Shown here one piece after another: positions 26,376-35,974 of a stretch of 64,000 nt of DNA. A program made the translations under genes and the position numbers. The DNA is taken from assembly GCF_019008365.1 (NCBI RefSeq), contig NZ_JAHHUL010000006.1:62001-126000 (forward strand). The letters are read 5' to 3'. The notes beneath the pieces were generated by a model. That model did no database searches, was not told where the DNA came from, and saw nothing but the letters and a program-made list of their open reading frames with translations. Origin of the DNA: Phosphitispora fastidiosa. GTDB taxonomy: Bacteria; Bacillota; Thermincolia; Thermincolales; UBA2595. How positions within the stretch are numbered: position 1 is the first letter of the stretch; every line of letters begins with the position of its first letter.

Positions 26376-26453
26376 TAAACCGCCGCCAGAGGCGCATAAT
26401 ATATGATTGAAGCAAAATATGGCAATGATCTTATGGAAGGTGGGGAGAAGACT

Positions 26454-26888
26454 TTGACCCTGGTATTTTACATTCTGATTGCTGCAGCCGTGGGAACTGC
26501 TGCCAGCACACAGGTAATTCTCAACAGCAATCTCAATAAAACCGCAAACCTGTCCCTGACTGTCCTGGTAGTAAATACTATAGCTATGGTTAGTTCCCTG
26601 GTTATTTATCTCCTTTTCAGCAGGCAGAGTCTGACAGTCCTCAGGGATGCCGAATGGTATGCCTTCCTGGGCGGGGTGCTGGGTCTGGTGATTGTTATGG
26701 GAAGTACCTTCCTGATTCCCAAACTGGGTGTTTCGATTACTACCAGTATTATTATTATGGCCCAGCTGAGTTTTGCCATGATTGCTGACCACTACGGACT
26801 GGCAGGGGTGCGGCATATCCCCGTTGAACCTGTCAGGATAGCTGCTCTGATGTTGATGGGATCCGGTGTATACCTGTTTTTTAAATAA
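26454..26888 (+). CDS. YdcZ/DUF606-like DMT-family membrane protein
   Basis: About 145 residues, five hydrophobic segments. The TTG at 26454, 7 bp after GGTGGGGAG, fits the family better than the upstream ATG codons, since members start right at the first membrane span. Motifs GGVLGLVIVMGSTFLIPKLG and FAMIADHYG match the DUF606 half-transporter group. Substrate unknown. Confidence 0.85.
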   Translation: MTLVFYILIAAAVGTAASTQVILNSNLNKTANLSLTVLVVNTIAMVSSLVIYLLFSRQSLTVLRDAEWYAFLGGVLGLVIVMGSTFLIPKLGVSITTSIIIMAQLSFAMIADHYGLAGVRHIPVEPVRIAALMLMGSGVYLFFK

Positions 26889-26915
26889 GTGGGATAAAAA
26901 AAGGGGGGATTAGTA

Positions 26916-28283
26916 ATGCCAAAAGCCGGAAGGAAAATGCCCGGACAGTGGTTGAAGTGGCTTGAGGGTGAAGTCGCTCTCTGGAAAAATGAAGGAATAA
27001 TTGATGATACCCAGGCCCGCAATATTATGCGCAGATACCCACAGACCGGTGAAGAGACGGCTCGCGGCAGTAGGCTGATAACTCTTCTGTCAGTGATGGG
27101 GGCGCTGCTGCTGGGGGTGGGGGTGATCCTCTTCTTTGCCGCCAACTGGCAGGTGATGCCCAAATGGCTCAAGGTGGGGATTGTCTTGGGTAGTATCCTG
27201 CTTGCATATGGAACGGGATATTGGCTTGCTTTTGAAAAAGGAAATTACCCTCGTGTGGGCAGGGCGCTTATTTTTCTGGGAACCGTACTCTATGGGTCCG
27301 GGATATGGCTGATAGCCCAGATATTTCATATTAATGCCCACTATCCCAATGGGGTGCTATTCTGGGTGCTGGGAATAATTCCTGTCGTCCTGGTATGCCG
27401 TTCCCTGTCAGTCCTGGTGGAGGCATCGCTGCTGCTGACTTTGTGGACATTACTCGAACAGACCGGGTTTCAGCACAGCAACCTGTTATATCTGCCTGTC
27501 TTTATCCTGGTCATGGTGGTTGCCTACAAAGTGGAGTCCCAGCTTGCTGTAGGGATTACCCTCCCGGGACTGGCGGTATGGCTTGGAATAGCAGGCATCC
27601 TGTCCATGAGGGAGACGGAAGCATTTTTTTTCACACTGTTCCTGACCGCTATGCTGGGAATTTTGATCTACATAACCGGTAATGTACATGGAATCCGGGA
27701 TGAACTTGTCCACATGAAGCTTCCTTATCAGCTCACTGGTCTTCCGGTTTTCTTTATTTCATTGTACCTTCTCAGTTTCCGGGTCCTGGCAGACGCCTCT
27801 GACAATATTTTTCAGGAGGGCATTTCCTACCCGCCATTTTTCCTGGCAGCGCTGCTGACTATTATTGCCGGTATTGCTGCCGGCGGGATATATGTGCATA
27901 CCAAAAGCCGCCACAACAAGAGGATTATCAGAGAAAACATTTTTTTGATTATGGCCGCGGCGCTGCTGCCGGTGATTATGGTTTTTGCAGGGATGATAGG
28001 TGAAGGCGTCTTTGTGGCAGCAGTTAATATCCTGTTGTTTGCCTGTATCATTGCTGTTGTTGTGATTGGTTACTCCAACCGGGAACCGGAATGGATTAAT
28101 ATTGGGATAGTATTTTTTGTCCTTGATGTGATTGCCAGGTATTTTGACTTCTTTTGGGATATGCTGCCCAAATCTCTGTTTTTTATGGCCGGCGGGGCGC
28201 TGTTGCTCATCGGGGGGACTCTCCTGGAACGCAACAGGAGAAAAGTTATTCAGGGAATGAAGGTGAATAGCTATGAAGCATAG
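26916..28283 (+). CDS. DUF2157 multi-span membrane protein
   Basis: 455 residues. A short soluble N-terminus (WLEGEVALWKNEGIIDDTQARNIMRRY) is the DUF2157 signature; about twelve membrane spans follow. It overlaps the next gene, a GDYXXLXY protein, by 11 bp. This pair is a recurrent couple across bacteria with no assigned function. Confidence 0.88.
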   Translation: MPKAGRKMPGQWLKWLEGEVALWKNEGIIDDTQARNIMRRYPQTGEETARGSRLITLLSVMGALLLGVGVILFFAANWQVMPKWLKVGIVLGSILLAYGTGYWLAFEKGNYPRVGRALIFLGTVLYGSGIWLIAQIFHINAHYPNGVLFWVLGIIPVVLVCRSLSVLVEASLLLTLWTLLEQTGFQHSNLLYLPVFILVMVVAYKVESQLAVGITLPGLAVWLGIAGILSMRETEAFFFTLFLTAMLGILIYITGNVHGIRDELVHMKLPYQLTGLPVFFISLYLLSFRVLADASDNIFQEGISYPPFFLAALLTIIAGIAAGGIYVHTKSRHNKRIIRENIFLIMAAALLPVIMVFAGMIGEGVFVAAVNILLFACIIAVVVIGYSNREPEWINIGIVFFVLDVIARYFDFFWDMLPKSLFFMAGGALLLIGGTLLERNRRKVIQGMKVNSYEA

Positions 28284-28836
28284 GAAAAAGTTTGTTTGTG
28301 CGGTTGTTCTCCAAATTGCGATATTACTGGTAATGATGGGGATGAAATGGTCGACCGCGGCGTTTGGGACTAAAATACTCCTCAAAACTGCTCCTGTTGA
28401 TCCATGGGATATGTTCCGTGGGGACTATGTGGTCCTGAGTTATGAGATTTCCCAGTTGGACCTGTCTCAGGTCCCTGTTGATAAAAATGATTTTCATCAA
28501 AATGAGACTGTCTATGTACAGTTAAAAAAGCAGGGTAAATACTGGACTGCTGCGTCTATTTCCCACCGGAGACCGAATGACGGCAGTCTGGCGATTAAGG
28601 GTAAGGTTCGGTTGCATATGGAGCCACAGGATACCCAGAAACTCGAAGGCAGCCAGGAAAACAAGGAACTCCTGGTACTTGATTACGGAATCGAAAGCTT
28701 TTTTGTCCCCCAGCACCGGGGCAAGGAAATAGAACAGGAACGCCGGTCAATGGAGGTGGAAGCCAGTGTTGACCGCTGGGGGAACTCAGCGCTGGTGAGG
28801 CTGCTGATAGACGGGCAGGAAGTTGAATTCCAGTAG
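28273..28836 (+). CDS. GDYXXLXY-domain protein
   Basis: 187 residues. One N-terminal membrane segment or signal, then DPWDMFRGDYVVLSYEIS, the motif that names the family, and YGIESFFVPQHRGKEIE near the end. Known to accompany DUF2157/DUF4401 membrane proteins, as here. Confidence 0.9.
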   Translation: MKHRKKFVCAVVLQIAILLVMMGMKWSTAAFGTKILLKTAPVDPWDMFRGDYVVLSYEISQLDLSQVPVDKNDFHQNETVYVQLKKQGKYWTAASISHRRPNDGSLAIKGKVRLHMEPQDTQKLEGSQENKELLVLDYGIESFFVPQHRGKEIEQERRSMEVEASVDRWGNSALVRLLIDGQEVEFQ

Positions 28837-28896
28837 AATATGGTGAACTGCTGCACCGCTGCACCGCTTAACTTATAGGGTATTGGAGGTAAAACT

Positions 28897-29538
28897 GTGG
28901 AAAAGTTGAGGCAGATTGTCGTGGATGCCGGTAAGGAAATGCTCAAAAGGAGCCTTACTGTGGCTACCTGGGGTAACATTAGCGTAAGGGATCCGGAGAG
29001 TGAATACATTGTGATAACTCCAAGCGGGATGGATTATGAAGCCTGTGTTCCTGATGATATGGTGGTGTTTGATAAAGATGGCAGAGTGGTGGCCGGTGAA
29101 CGCAGGCCTTCTATTGAAAAAGACCTGCATATAAGGATTTATCAGCACCGTCCTGATGTAAATGCCATTATACATACTCATCCCGTTTATTCTACGGTAT
29201 TTGCCGTAACCAGGCAGGGTATTCCGGCGATAACCGAGGAGTTTGCCCAGGTTGTAGGATATACTGTGAAGTGTGCTGAGTATGCCATGCCCGGGACAAA
29301 GGAACTGGCAGAAAATGCCGTCAGGGCGTTGGGTCAGGAAAGGGCTGTACTTCTGGCCAGCCATGGCGCTGTTTGTGTCGGGCCTGATATGGAGACGGCT
29401 TTTAAGATATCTGATGTCCTGGAAAAGACTGCTCAAATACTCATCCTAAGCAGAACTATCGGTACACCCAGGATTATCTCTAAACAGGATGTCAAGGTGA
29501 TGCAGGACTTCTTAAAGACCGGGTACGGGCAGCGTTAA
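28897..29538 (+). CDS. Class II aldolase/adducin-family protein (FucA/AraD/MtnB-like)
   Basis: 213 residues from GTG behind TTGGAGG. Zinc ligands appear as HTHPVYS and SHG; WGNISVRDPES and TPSGMDYE bind the sugar-phosphate, and E in PSIEKDLHIRIY is the acid-base residue position. Typical activities are cleavage of L-fuculose-1-phosphate or epimerisation of ribulose-5-phosphate; I cannot tell which. It stands alone with its own terminator. Confidence 0.88.
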   Translation: MEKLRQIVVDAGKEMLKRSLTVATWGNISVRDPESEYIVITPSGMDYEACVPDDMVVFDKDGRVVAGERRPSIEKDLHIRIYQHRPDVNAIIHTHPVYSTVFAVTRQGIPAITEEFAQVVGYTVKCAEYAMPGTKELAENAVRALGQERAVLLASHGAVCVGPDMETAFKISDVLEKTAQILILSRTIGTPRIISKQDVKVMQDFLKTGYGQR

Positions 29539-29551
29539 GGATGATATAACC

Positions 29552-29583
29552 AACAGTGAGGAAAAGCGCCTCACTGTTTTTAT
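29552..29583 (+). terminator. Terminator of the aldolase gene
   Basis: AACAGTGAGG (29552-29561) pairs with CCTCACTGTT (29569-29578), followed by T. Confidence 0.92.
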
Positions 29584-29668
29584 TTGGTTCAAATTACCAA
29601 GAGGAAAAAGCACGAAAAATGTCGAAAAAATTACCAAACCCACCAATTATGAAATAAGGAGGTAATTA

Positions 29669-30928
29669 ATGACTGCTAAAAAAATTATGCTCCGCGTTAT
29701 CCTTCTTGTTACCACTGTTACCCTATCCCTGTTTCTGTCGGCATTTCCGGCAGCGGCAGCGGTAAACCCGGAAAGTAATTATTACCGGGTTCAGCCGGGA
29801 GATTCACTGTGGCTGATTGGATTAAAGTATCACACAACCCCCGGAGCCCTCATGGCAATCAATAATCTGACTTCGACCGAGATATATCCGGGCCAGCAGT
29901 TGAGGATTACCGGCGCTGCAGACTCTCCCGGTGACGTTCCGGAAGCCGTCCGGTATACTGTACAGCCCGGTGACAGCCTTTATCTCATCGGACTGAAGTT
30001 TGGCACAAATGCCGCTGCCATAATTCAGGCCAATGGGCTTGAATCAACTGAGATCTATCCCGGCCAACTCCTGGCCATACCCGGACAGCTGCAAAGGCAG
30101 CATATTGTCAAAGCCGGAGATACCCTATATCTGATTGCCAAAAGGTATGGTACATCCATTGATGCCCTGGTGAGGGTAAACAGCTTGAAAACCACGGAGT
30201 TATGGCCCGGACAGGCTCTCCTGCTTCCTGGCAGTGAAACCGGGACTACACAGCCGGATACGGATAATGGGGGCGGCAGCGATGGCGGCACAGCGCCTGT
30301 ACCGGTTGGCGGGCAGTGGGGTCCTGTTCCTGAAGGTGTGAGTCTTTACCATGTAAGGTCAGGTGAAACCCTCTGGGAACTGGCACAGCGGTATAAGACC
30401 ACTCAGGCCGCTATTATGACAACAAACCACTTACATACAGATCTCCTCCAGGTAAACCAGCCTTTATTTATTCCTGCCAACAGCCAGAGTCCGGTTAATA
30501 TCCCATATCCGGAAGCGGTGCAAAAAGCGGGTTATGGCATGCTTTATGACTGGGAGTATGTGTCATGGATATTGGATACAAAAAATACTGCGGTTTTAAA
30601 AGACCTGGTAACGGGAAAAAGCTTTAAGGCCAGGCGCCTTGGCGGTTCAAACCATGCTGATATGGAGCCCCTGACTGCAGCAGATACGCGCATTATGAAG
30701 GAGATTTTCGGGGGTTCTTGGAACTGGAACCGGCGGGCAGTGCTGGTTTATGTAGACGGAAAGGTAATCGCCGGGTCAATGGCAGGGATGCCCCACGACA
30801 TTCAGACCATATCTGACAACGATTTTCCGGGACATTTTGACCTGCACTTTCTGAACAGCAGGAAACACAGTACCAATAGTATTGACCCGGAACACCAGGC
30901 AATGGTGCAAAAGGCGGCGGGAAATTAG
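29669..30928 (+). CDS. Secreted protein with four LysM repeats and an unnamed C-terminal domain
   Basis: 419 residues. Signal peptide 1-32 (ends AFPAAAA). LysM repeats begin near residues 38, 92, 145 and 225 (YRVQPGDSLW, YTVQPGDSLY, HIVKAGDTLY, YHVRSGETLW) and would bind peptidoglycan or the spore cortex. A Gly/Asp/Thr linker separates repeats 3 and 4. The last 130 residues share a domain with the membrane protein at 18817: SNHADMEPLTAADT, GGSWNWNRRAV, GSMAGMPHD and GHFDLHFLNSRKH. Conserved His and Asp hint at a catalytic or metal site. I know no name for this domain. Confidence 0.85.
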   Translation: MTAKKIMLRVILLVTTVTLSLFLSAFPAAAAVNPESNYYRVQPGDSLWLIGLKYHTTPGALMAINNLTSTEIYPGQQLRITGAADSPGDVPEAVRYTVQPGDSLYLIGLKFGTNAAAIIQANGLESTEIYPGQLLAIPGQLQRQHIVKAGDTLYLIAKRYGTSIDALVRVNSLKTTELWPGQALLLPGSETGTTQPDTDNGGGSDGGTAPVPVGGQWGPVPEGVSLYHVRSGETLWELAQRYKTTQAAIMTTNHLHTDLLQVNQPLFIPANSQSPVNIPYPEAVQKAGYGMLYDWEYVSWILDTKNTAVLKDLVTGKSFKARRLGGSNHADMEPLTAADTRIMKEIFGGSWNWNRRAVLVYVDGKVIAGSMAGMPHDIQTISDNDFPGHFDLHFLNSRKHSTNSIDPEHQAMVQKAAGN

Positions 30929-30951
30929 GATATGTTCAGGAGATGATGAGG

Positions 30952-30993
30952 CCGGGGATTGTCTTATAAGGGACGATCCCCGGATGCTTTTTT
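30952..30993 (+). terminator. Terminator of the LysM gene
   Basis: CCGGGGAT (30952-30959) pairs with ATCCCCGG (30976-30983), extended by GTC/GAC inside, followed by GCTTTTTT. Confidence 0.88.
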
Positions 30994-31364
30994 GGAACAG
31001 GTTCAGTTGTGGATGAAAGCTGACTGTGTACCCGCCAAGTGCAGTCAGCTATGCTTAAAAATGTGGCGGCTTTATCTAAACTCTTGTGCAGCTTCATTTC
31101 ATACCGGCAATATTGATGTTCATCAGTTTCTGTTCACCAGGGGTGTTAATAATTCACTGCCTTTAACCAGAAAGTATATGTATGAATGTGATGACAATCA
31201 GCCTTGAGAGATCAAGGCTATTTTACTGCTTCATTCCCAGGTCTTTGTATTAGTATTGTTAGTAACAGTCTTTTGTAGTAATATAGTATAGGATATGGAA
31301 AAGTGAATTAATACTATAGTTCCAAGAATTTATGCAGGAGCAATTTTCCAGAAGGAGTAACGAG
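30994..31364. other. Non-coding gap with a second hairpin
   Basis: One frame of 82 codons (30959-31207) begins inside the preceding terminator and has no ribosome site, so I do not call it. AGCCTTGA (31200-31207) pairs with TCAAGGCT (31212-31219), then ATTTTA, a possible weak terminator. Nothing else is clear before the ribosome site of the EamA gene. Confidence 0.4.
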
Positions 31365-32294
31365 ATGGCAAAGAACAGAGCGCTGCCTTTTGCGGCAATC
31401 ACTTTTGTAATGATTGTTTGGGGCCTGTCTTTTCTCAGTATCAAGGTGTCGGTGGCTGTCCTTGGTCCTATGACCCTGGCCCTGAGCAGGTTTGTAATAG
31501 CCTCAGTAATGCTTTTGTTTATTCTGAAAATCAAGGAGCCGGATGCGAAACTTAACCGGGTGGACCTTCCCCGGATGGCCTTTTCCGGGATAATTGGGAT
31601 TACCCTGTATTTTTTCTTTGAGAACAACGGTGTAAGACTTTCTACTGCTTCCACCGCTTCTATAATAATAGCCACAATACCGGTGCTGGCGGTGCTGGCA
31701 GACTTTATTTTCTGCGGTAACAGGATCACCTGGCCAAAGGCCCTGGGAGTGGTACTGTCTTTTTTGGGGATCTACCTGATATTCAGGGACCGGGGAGAGT
31801 TAAGTTTTGCATCTGAATACTTTCTAGGCAACCTTTCCATGCTGGGGGCCGCGGCTGCCTGGGTGGCCTACAACCTGTTGACCCGGCCTATGGCAAAACG
31901 CTACTCGAATCTTGCTATAACTACATACCAGACACTGTTCGGGACCCTTGCCATTGTTCCCTTTGTTTTTTTTGAATCAAACAAATGGGCTTCGGTTAAC
32001 TGGGTTGTTGCCGGTAATGTCCTGTTCCTCGGGGTATTCTGTTCAGCCATTGGCTATTATTTTTATGTGTATGCCATGGGGGAAATCGGAGTAGGCATGG
32101 CATCCCTTTTTATCAACCTGATTCCGGTGGTGACCGTAATTGCCAGTTACTTTATTATTGGCGAAAAAATAACCCACACCCAGCTTGCGGGCGGAGGCCT
32201 TGTTGTATTTGCTGTTTATCTGACTGATATTGGAACATGGTTTAAAAAGGGGTTCCGGGTTATTCTTGCCGGTATCAATAGAAATGCTGCGTAA
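31365..32294 (+). CDS. EamA/DMT-family transporter
   Basis: About 309 residues from the ATG behind AGAAGGAG; the frame extends 11 codons up without support. Ten hydrophobic segments in two EamA halves: FVMIVWGLSFLSIKVS opens the first, and AAAWVAYNLLTRPMAKRYS begins the second. Substrate unknown (members export amino acids or other small metabolites). It converges with another EamA gene. Confidence 0.9.
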   Translation: MAKNRALPFAAITFVMIVWGLSFLSIKVSVAVLGPMTLALSRFVIASVMLLFILKIKEPDAKLNRVDLPRMAFSGIIGITLYFFFENNGVRLSTASTASIIIATIPVLAVLADFIFCGNRITWPKALGVVLSFLGIYLIFRDRGELSFASEYFLGNLSMLGAAAAWVAYNLLTRPMAKRYSNLAITTYQTLFGTLAIVPFVFFESNKWASVNWVVAGNVLFLGVFCSAIGYYFYVYAMGEIGVGMASLFINLIPVVTVIASYFIIGEKITHTQLAGGGLVVFAVYLTDIGTWFKKGFRVILAGINRNAA

Positions 32295-32321
32295 GTACTG
32301 CATAAGTACCCCATCACTTTG

Positions 32322-33230
32322 TCAGACGTTGACTGTATCTTCAATGATAGCTTTTTTATTTTCCCTCTGGCTGCCCAACTCTGATGCCAACATTCCTGTC
32401 AGGATAAATACGGCTCCCAGCCCCTGTCTGGGAGTAAATGATTCCCCGCCGATAAGATAAGCAAATAAAGCGGCAAATACAGGTTCCATGGTAAAGATTA
32501 CCGCCGTATGAGAAGGGGAGGTATATTTCTGAGTCCAGGTCTGCAGAAAAAAGGCCAGTGCAGTGGCAAAAACCGCTGTAATCAGGATAGCGCTCCATAC
32601 CTGGGTGTTAAAGTTCCCCAGGGTCGGGGTGGTTTCTTTAAATAACGCGGCAATGAAGCTGGCGACGGCAACAGTGGCTATTTGTACCGTTGCCAGGATA
32701 AAAGAGTCATTGTCAGGAGAAAATTTGCCCACCACCAGGATATGCAGGGCATATGAAACGGCACAGAAAAGGACAAGAATGTCACCATAGTTAAACCGCA
32801 GGTTTTCATTTATTGTTAACAGCCCCAGACCGGCAGCTGCACATAATATGCCAAACAGTGATATCATACCGGGGGCTTTTTTAGTGAGCAGGGTGTAAAA
32901 AACGGGGACCAGTACTACTGTGAGCCCGGTGATAAATCCTGCATTGGATGCCGTGGTATACTTCAGGCCAAAGGTCTGAAAGGCATAGCCGGCAAAGAGA
33001 AAAAGCCCTATTAGAATCCCCTTAAACAACGCGGGCAGAGTCAGTCTGAGAAGACGTCTGTTGGAAACGACAAGCATGATCACGGCAGCTATGGCAAACC
33101 TTATTGCCAGAAAATAGAAAGGTTCGATGTGTTTGATCGCTTCTTTAACGGAAACAAAAGTGGCCCCCCAGACAAGGGCGACAAAGACAAGGGCCAGGTC
33201 TGCCATTATTTGTACTTTTCTGCTTCCCAT
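32322..33230 (-). CDS. EamA/DMT-family transporter
   Basis: 302 residues, ten hydrophobic segments; ADLALVFVALVWGATFVSVKEAI opens the first EamA half and FTMEPVFAALFAYLIGGE near the end is the family motif. ATG behind GGAGGTACATCA. Only distantly like the convergent EamA gene, so probably not a recent duplicate. Confidence 0.9.
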   Translation of the reverse strand: MGSRKVQIMADLALVFVALVWGATFVSVKEAIKHIEPFYFLAIRFAIAAVIMLVVSNRRLLRLTLPALFKGILIGLFLFAGYAFQTFGLKYTTASNAGFITGLTVVLVPVFYTLLTKKAPGMISLFGILCAAAGLGLLTINENLRFNYGDILVLFCAVSYALHILVVGKFSPDNDSFILATVQIATVAVASFIAALFKETTPTLGNFNTQVWSAILITAVFATALAFFLQTWTQKYTSPSHTAVIFTMEPVFAALFAYLIGGESFTPRQGLGAVFILTGMLASELGSQRENKKAIIEDTVNV

Positions 33231-33247
33231 TGATGTACCTCCAGAAA

Positions 33248-33292
33248 AATATGCTTCCTAATAATATGCTTCCTAATAATATGCTCCTAAAT
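33248..33292. repeat. 15-bp tandem repeat, three copies
   Basis: AATATGCTTCCTAAT occurs at 33248-33262 and 33263-33277, with an imperfect third copy at 33278-33292. It sits upstream of the EamA gene on the minus strand, in its promoter region, and could vary in copy number. Confidence 0.8.
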
Positions 33293-33516
33293 TGCGACTA
33301 TAAAAATAATTCTCACATATTGGTATCGCAGTGTCAAGGATTTAATCTCTGAAAAATAATAATTGTTATAATAAGTGGCCTATTTATAGTGACAGTTAAA
33401 AATGTTCTGGAAATAAAATGTGGTTTTTTGCAGGATTTTTGTTAATTTAAGCGAAATACAGTTTGAAAAACAAATTCGCTCCATGTGCAAATGGAAAAGG
33501 AAAAAGGAGGACGATG

Positions 33517-34287
33517 ATGAAAAAGATTCTCAAGTTAGTTACCCTTAGTATCCTTGTTTTAGGTCTTATTTTTGCTGTCGGATGTGGCGGTGAAAAGGCT
33601 GCCACAGATGAGGGTGCAGTGTACAAAGTTGGCACCGATGCTGCATATGCCCCCTTTGAATCAGTATCTCCGAGCGGAGAAATTGAAGGTTTTGACACGG
33701 ATATTATGAAGGCGGTTGCAGCTGCCGAAGGTTTTGAGGTTGAGTTTGTTAATACCGCCTGGGAAGGGATTTTTTCCTCCCTTAACGGTAAGAATGATAT
33801 TGTTATCTCTGCTGTAACAATCACAGACGACCGTAAAAAGGAAATGGATTTTTCCGAACCGTATTTTGAGTCCACAAACTACATTGCTGTACCTCAGGAT
33901 TCTGCAATTGCTTCCATGGAAGACCTGACCGGCAAAGTTATATCCGTACAGGAAGGGACCACCGGAGATGAAGTTCTTACTGAATTCCTGGGCAAGGATT
34001 ACAAAGATATCAAGAGGTTTAAAGGTACCCCCGAAGCATTTCTGGAGCTGAGAAACGGCAAAGCCGATGCTGCTGTTGCAGATTCCGGAGTTGTGGGTAA
34101 CTACGTGAAAAACAACCCGGATGCCAATTTGAAGATAGTTAAGGATGAGAATTTCCCCAAGGAGTTCTATGGTATTGCAGTTACCAAGGGTAATGCTGAA
34201 CTGCTTGCGAAAATTAACAGCGGTCTGCAAAAGATTAAAGACAATGGTGAATATGATAAGGTATACAGCAAGTGGTTCAGTGAATAA
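33517..34287 (+). CDS. Amino-acid ABC transporter substrate-binding lipoprotein
   Basis: About 256 residues from the second of two adjacent ATG codons, 7 bp after AAGGAGG. Lipoprotein signal with lipobox LIFAVGC. The mature part is a family 3 solute-binding protein: YKVGTDAAYAPFESVSPSGEIEGFDTDIMKAVA, DDRKKEMDFSEPYFES, GKVISVQEGTTGDEV and YDKVYSKWF. Substrate probably a polar amino acid such as glutamine, by family. First gene of an importer with permease and ATPase downstream. Confidence 0.94.
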   Translation: MKKILKLVTLSILVLGLIFAVGCGGEKAATDEGAVYKVGTDAAYAPFESVSPSGEIEGFDTDIMKAVAAAEGFEVEFVNTAWEGIFSSLNGKNDIVISAVTITDDRKKEMDFSEPYFESTNYIAVPQDSAIASMEDLTGKVISVQEGTTGDEVLTEFLGKDYKDIKRFKGTPEAFLELRNGKADAAVADSGVVGNYVKNNPDANLKIVKDENFPKEFYGIAVTKGNAELLAKINSGLQKIKDNGEYDKVYSKWFSE

Positions 34288-34334
34288 AAAATCCGTCAAG
34301 TCTATGAAAATCTGACAACATAGTTGTTTAGCCC

Positions 34335-34365
34335 GGCGTGATGCCTTTGAGGCATTACGCCTTTT
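34335..34365 (+). terminator. Hairpin between binding protein and permease, partial terminator
   Basis: GGCGTGATGCC (34335-34345) pairs with GGCATTACGCC (34351-34361) with one G-T pair, then TTTT. Such a leaky hairpin would give more binding protein than membrane parts. Confidence 0.75.
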
Positions 34366-34407
34366 CATGGATGTGGATGAAAATCTAGAAAGGTGATTTT
34401 TCTAAAC

Positions 34408-35088
34408 ATGATTACTTTTGGACTTATCAGATGGGATATCATTTCAGATTACATGCCGATGCTGGTGAAAATCGGTGTCAAGACCACTTTCGAACTGACT
34501 GTTGTTGCCGTAAGTGTCGGAACTCTGCTTGGTCTTATTCTAAGCTTAATGCGCCTTTCCCATTTCAGGTTGTTTTCCCTGGTTTCAAAAGTATATATTG
34601 ATTTTTTCCGCGGCACTCCGCTGTTGGTCCAAATACTGTTTATTCACTTTGCTGTACTTCCCACCGTAGGGAGCTTCCCCAACATAGTGAGCGGTTTTGT
34701 GGCCCTAAGTCTTAACAGCGGGGCTTATATTGCTGAAATATTCCGAGCCGGTATCCAATCAATTGACAGGGGACAGATGGAGGCTGCCAGATCTCTGGGG
34801 ATGTCGTACCCCCAGGCAATGAGATATATTATCATACCCCAGGCTATTAAACGAGTGCTTCCGGCCCTGGGAAATGAATTTATTGCCATGCTTAAGGATT
34901 CATCACTGGTTTCTGTTATTGCCGTTCAGGAATTGGCAATGACCGGGTCCCTGGTTAACGGAAGAACGGCACGACCGTTTGAAGCCTATGTTCCGGTAGC
35001 GATTATGTACCTGATACTGACAATGATTCTATCACAATTTGTGGCTTATCTGGAAAGGAGGTTTGGCAAGAGTGATATACGTGCGTAA
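34408..35088 (+). CDS. Amino-acid ABC transporter permease (HisM/GlnP type)
   Basis: About 226 residues. I prefer the ATG at 34408, though the frame opens at GTG 34393 and AAAGG lies 14 bp before the ATG. Five membrane segments; [12 protein letters not shown] and the EAA loop [35 protein letters not shown] are diagnostic. It overlaps the ATPase gene by 17 bp. Confidence 0.92.
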   Translation: MITFGLIRWDIISDYMPMLVKIGVKTTFELTVVAVSVGTLLGLILSLMRLSHFRLFSLVSKVYIDFFRGTPLLVQILFIHFAVLPTVGSFPNIVSGFVALSLNSGAYIAEIFRAGIQSIDRGQMEAARSLGMSYPQAMRYIIIPQAIKRVLPALGNEFIAMLKDSSLVSVIAVQELAMTGSLVNGRTARPFEAYVPVAIMYLILTMILSQFVAYLERRFGKSDIRA

Positions 35089-35797
35089 CCTCCATAAACG
35101 TTTTGATAAGCTTGAAGTTCTGCGGGGGATAGATTGTCATATTAAGCCTAAGGAAGTTGTTGTTGTCATTGGACCCAGCGGTTCTGGAAAGAGTACGTTT
35201 CTTAGGTGTATTAATCTTTTGGAAATGCCGACAAATGGTGAAATAGTTGTAGACGGCTTTAACATGACAGACAAGGATACCAATATTAATAAAGTACGGG
35301 AAGAGGTCGGGATGGTATTTCAGCATTTCAACCTGTTTCCCCACATGACTGCCCTGGAGAATGTAGCCCTGGCTCTTGAAAAAGTCCGCAAGATGCCTGT
35401 AGCCCAGGCGGAGTCCGTTGCTGCTGAAATGCTTAAAAAGGTAGGCCTGAGTGATAAGGCCGATAATTATCCCGGTCAGTTATCAGGAGGGCAGCAGCAG
35501 AGAGTTGCAATTGGAAGGGCCCTGGCCATGAGACCGAAAGTGATGTTGTTTGATGAGCCTACATCAGCCCTGGACCCGGAAATGGTCGGAGAAGTTCTGG
35601 CAGTCATGAAGGAACTTGCCAAGGAAGGAATGACTATGGTTGTCGTATCACATGAAATGGGTTTTGCCAAAGAGGTCGGTGACAGGGTTCTTTTTATGGA
35701 TGAGGGTATTATTATCGAAGAGGGAACCCCTGAAGATGTATTTGGCAGCCCCAAGCATGAACGAACTCAGTCTTTTCTCAGCAAAATCCTGATTTAA
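35072..35797 (+). CDS. Amino-acid ABC transporter ATP-binding protein (GlnQ type)
   Basis: About 241 residues from GTG 35072, behind GAAAGGAGG inside the permease gene. Walker [22 protein letters not shown], signature [15 protein letters not shown], Walker [15 protein letters not shown] and switch His ([11 protein letters not shown]) are present. Last gene of the importer. Confidence 0.95.
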   Translation: MIYVRNLHKRFDKLEVLRGIDCHIKPKEVVVVIGPSGSGKSTFLRCINLLEMPTNGEIVVDGFNMTDKDTNINKVREEVGMVFQHFNLFPHMTALENVALALEKVRKMPVAQAESVAAEMLKKVGLSDKADNYPGQLSGGQQQRVAIGRALAMRPKVMLFDEPTSALDPEMVGEVLAVMKELAKEGMTMVVVSHEMGFAKEVGDRVLFMDEGIIIEEGTPEDVFGSPKHERTQSFLSKILI

Positions 35798-35810
35798 ATG
35801 AATTGAACCG

Positions 35811-35840
35811 ATCCACTGCATATGGCAGTGGATTTTTTTC
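35811..35840 (+). terminator. Terminator of the amino-acid importer
   Basis: ATCCACTGC (35811-35819) pairs with GCAGTGGAT (35825-35833), then seven T. Confidence 0.93.
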
Positions 35841-35894
35841 TGTCTGCTTTGTCAATGATGACAGGGAAACAGAAAGGCTTTGGAAACAGAATGA

Positions 35895-35923
35895 TTGACA
35901 GCGTTTACCTGTTATGGTAAAAT
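35895..35923 (+). promoter_or_regulatory. Promoter of the RND pump gene
   Basis: TTGACA (35895-35900), 17-bp spacer, TAAAAT (35918-35923). Predicted start of transcription is near 35930, at the edge of the operator. Confidence 0.75.
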
Positions 35924-35930
35924 CGTATCA

Positions 35931-35946
35931 GACCGACTAGTCGGTC
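35931..35946. promoter_or_regulatory. TetR-family operator
   Basis: GACCGACTAGTCGGTC is a perfect 16-bp palindrome placed just after the -10 box. The form ACCGACTAGTCGGT is common for TetR/AcrR-type repressors of efflux genes. A repressor bound here would block the pump promoter. No tetR gene lies in this window near it. Confidence 0.75.
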
Positions 35947-35974
35947 GGAAAATATTTCCGGAGGTTGATGCTTC

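Noticed and set aside
30959-31207. 82-codon frame after the LysM gene
   Set aside because: It starts inside a clear terminator, has no ribosome site and resembles no protein I know.
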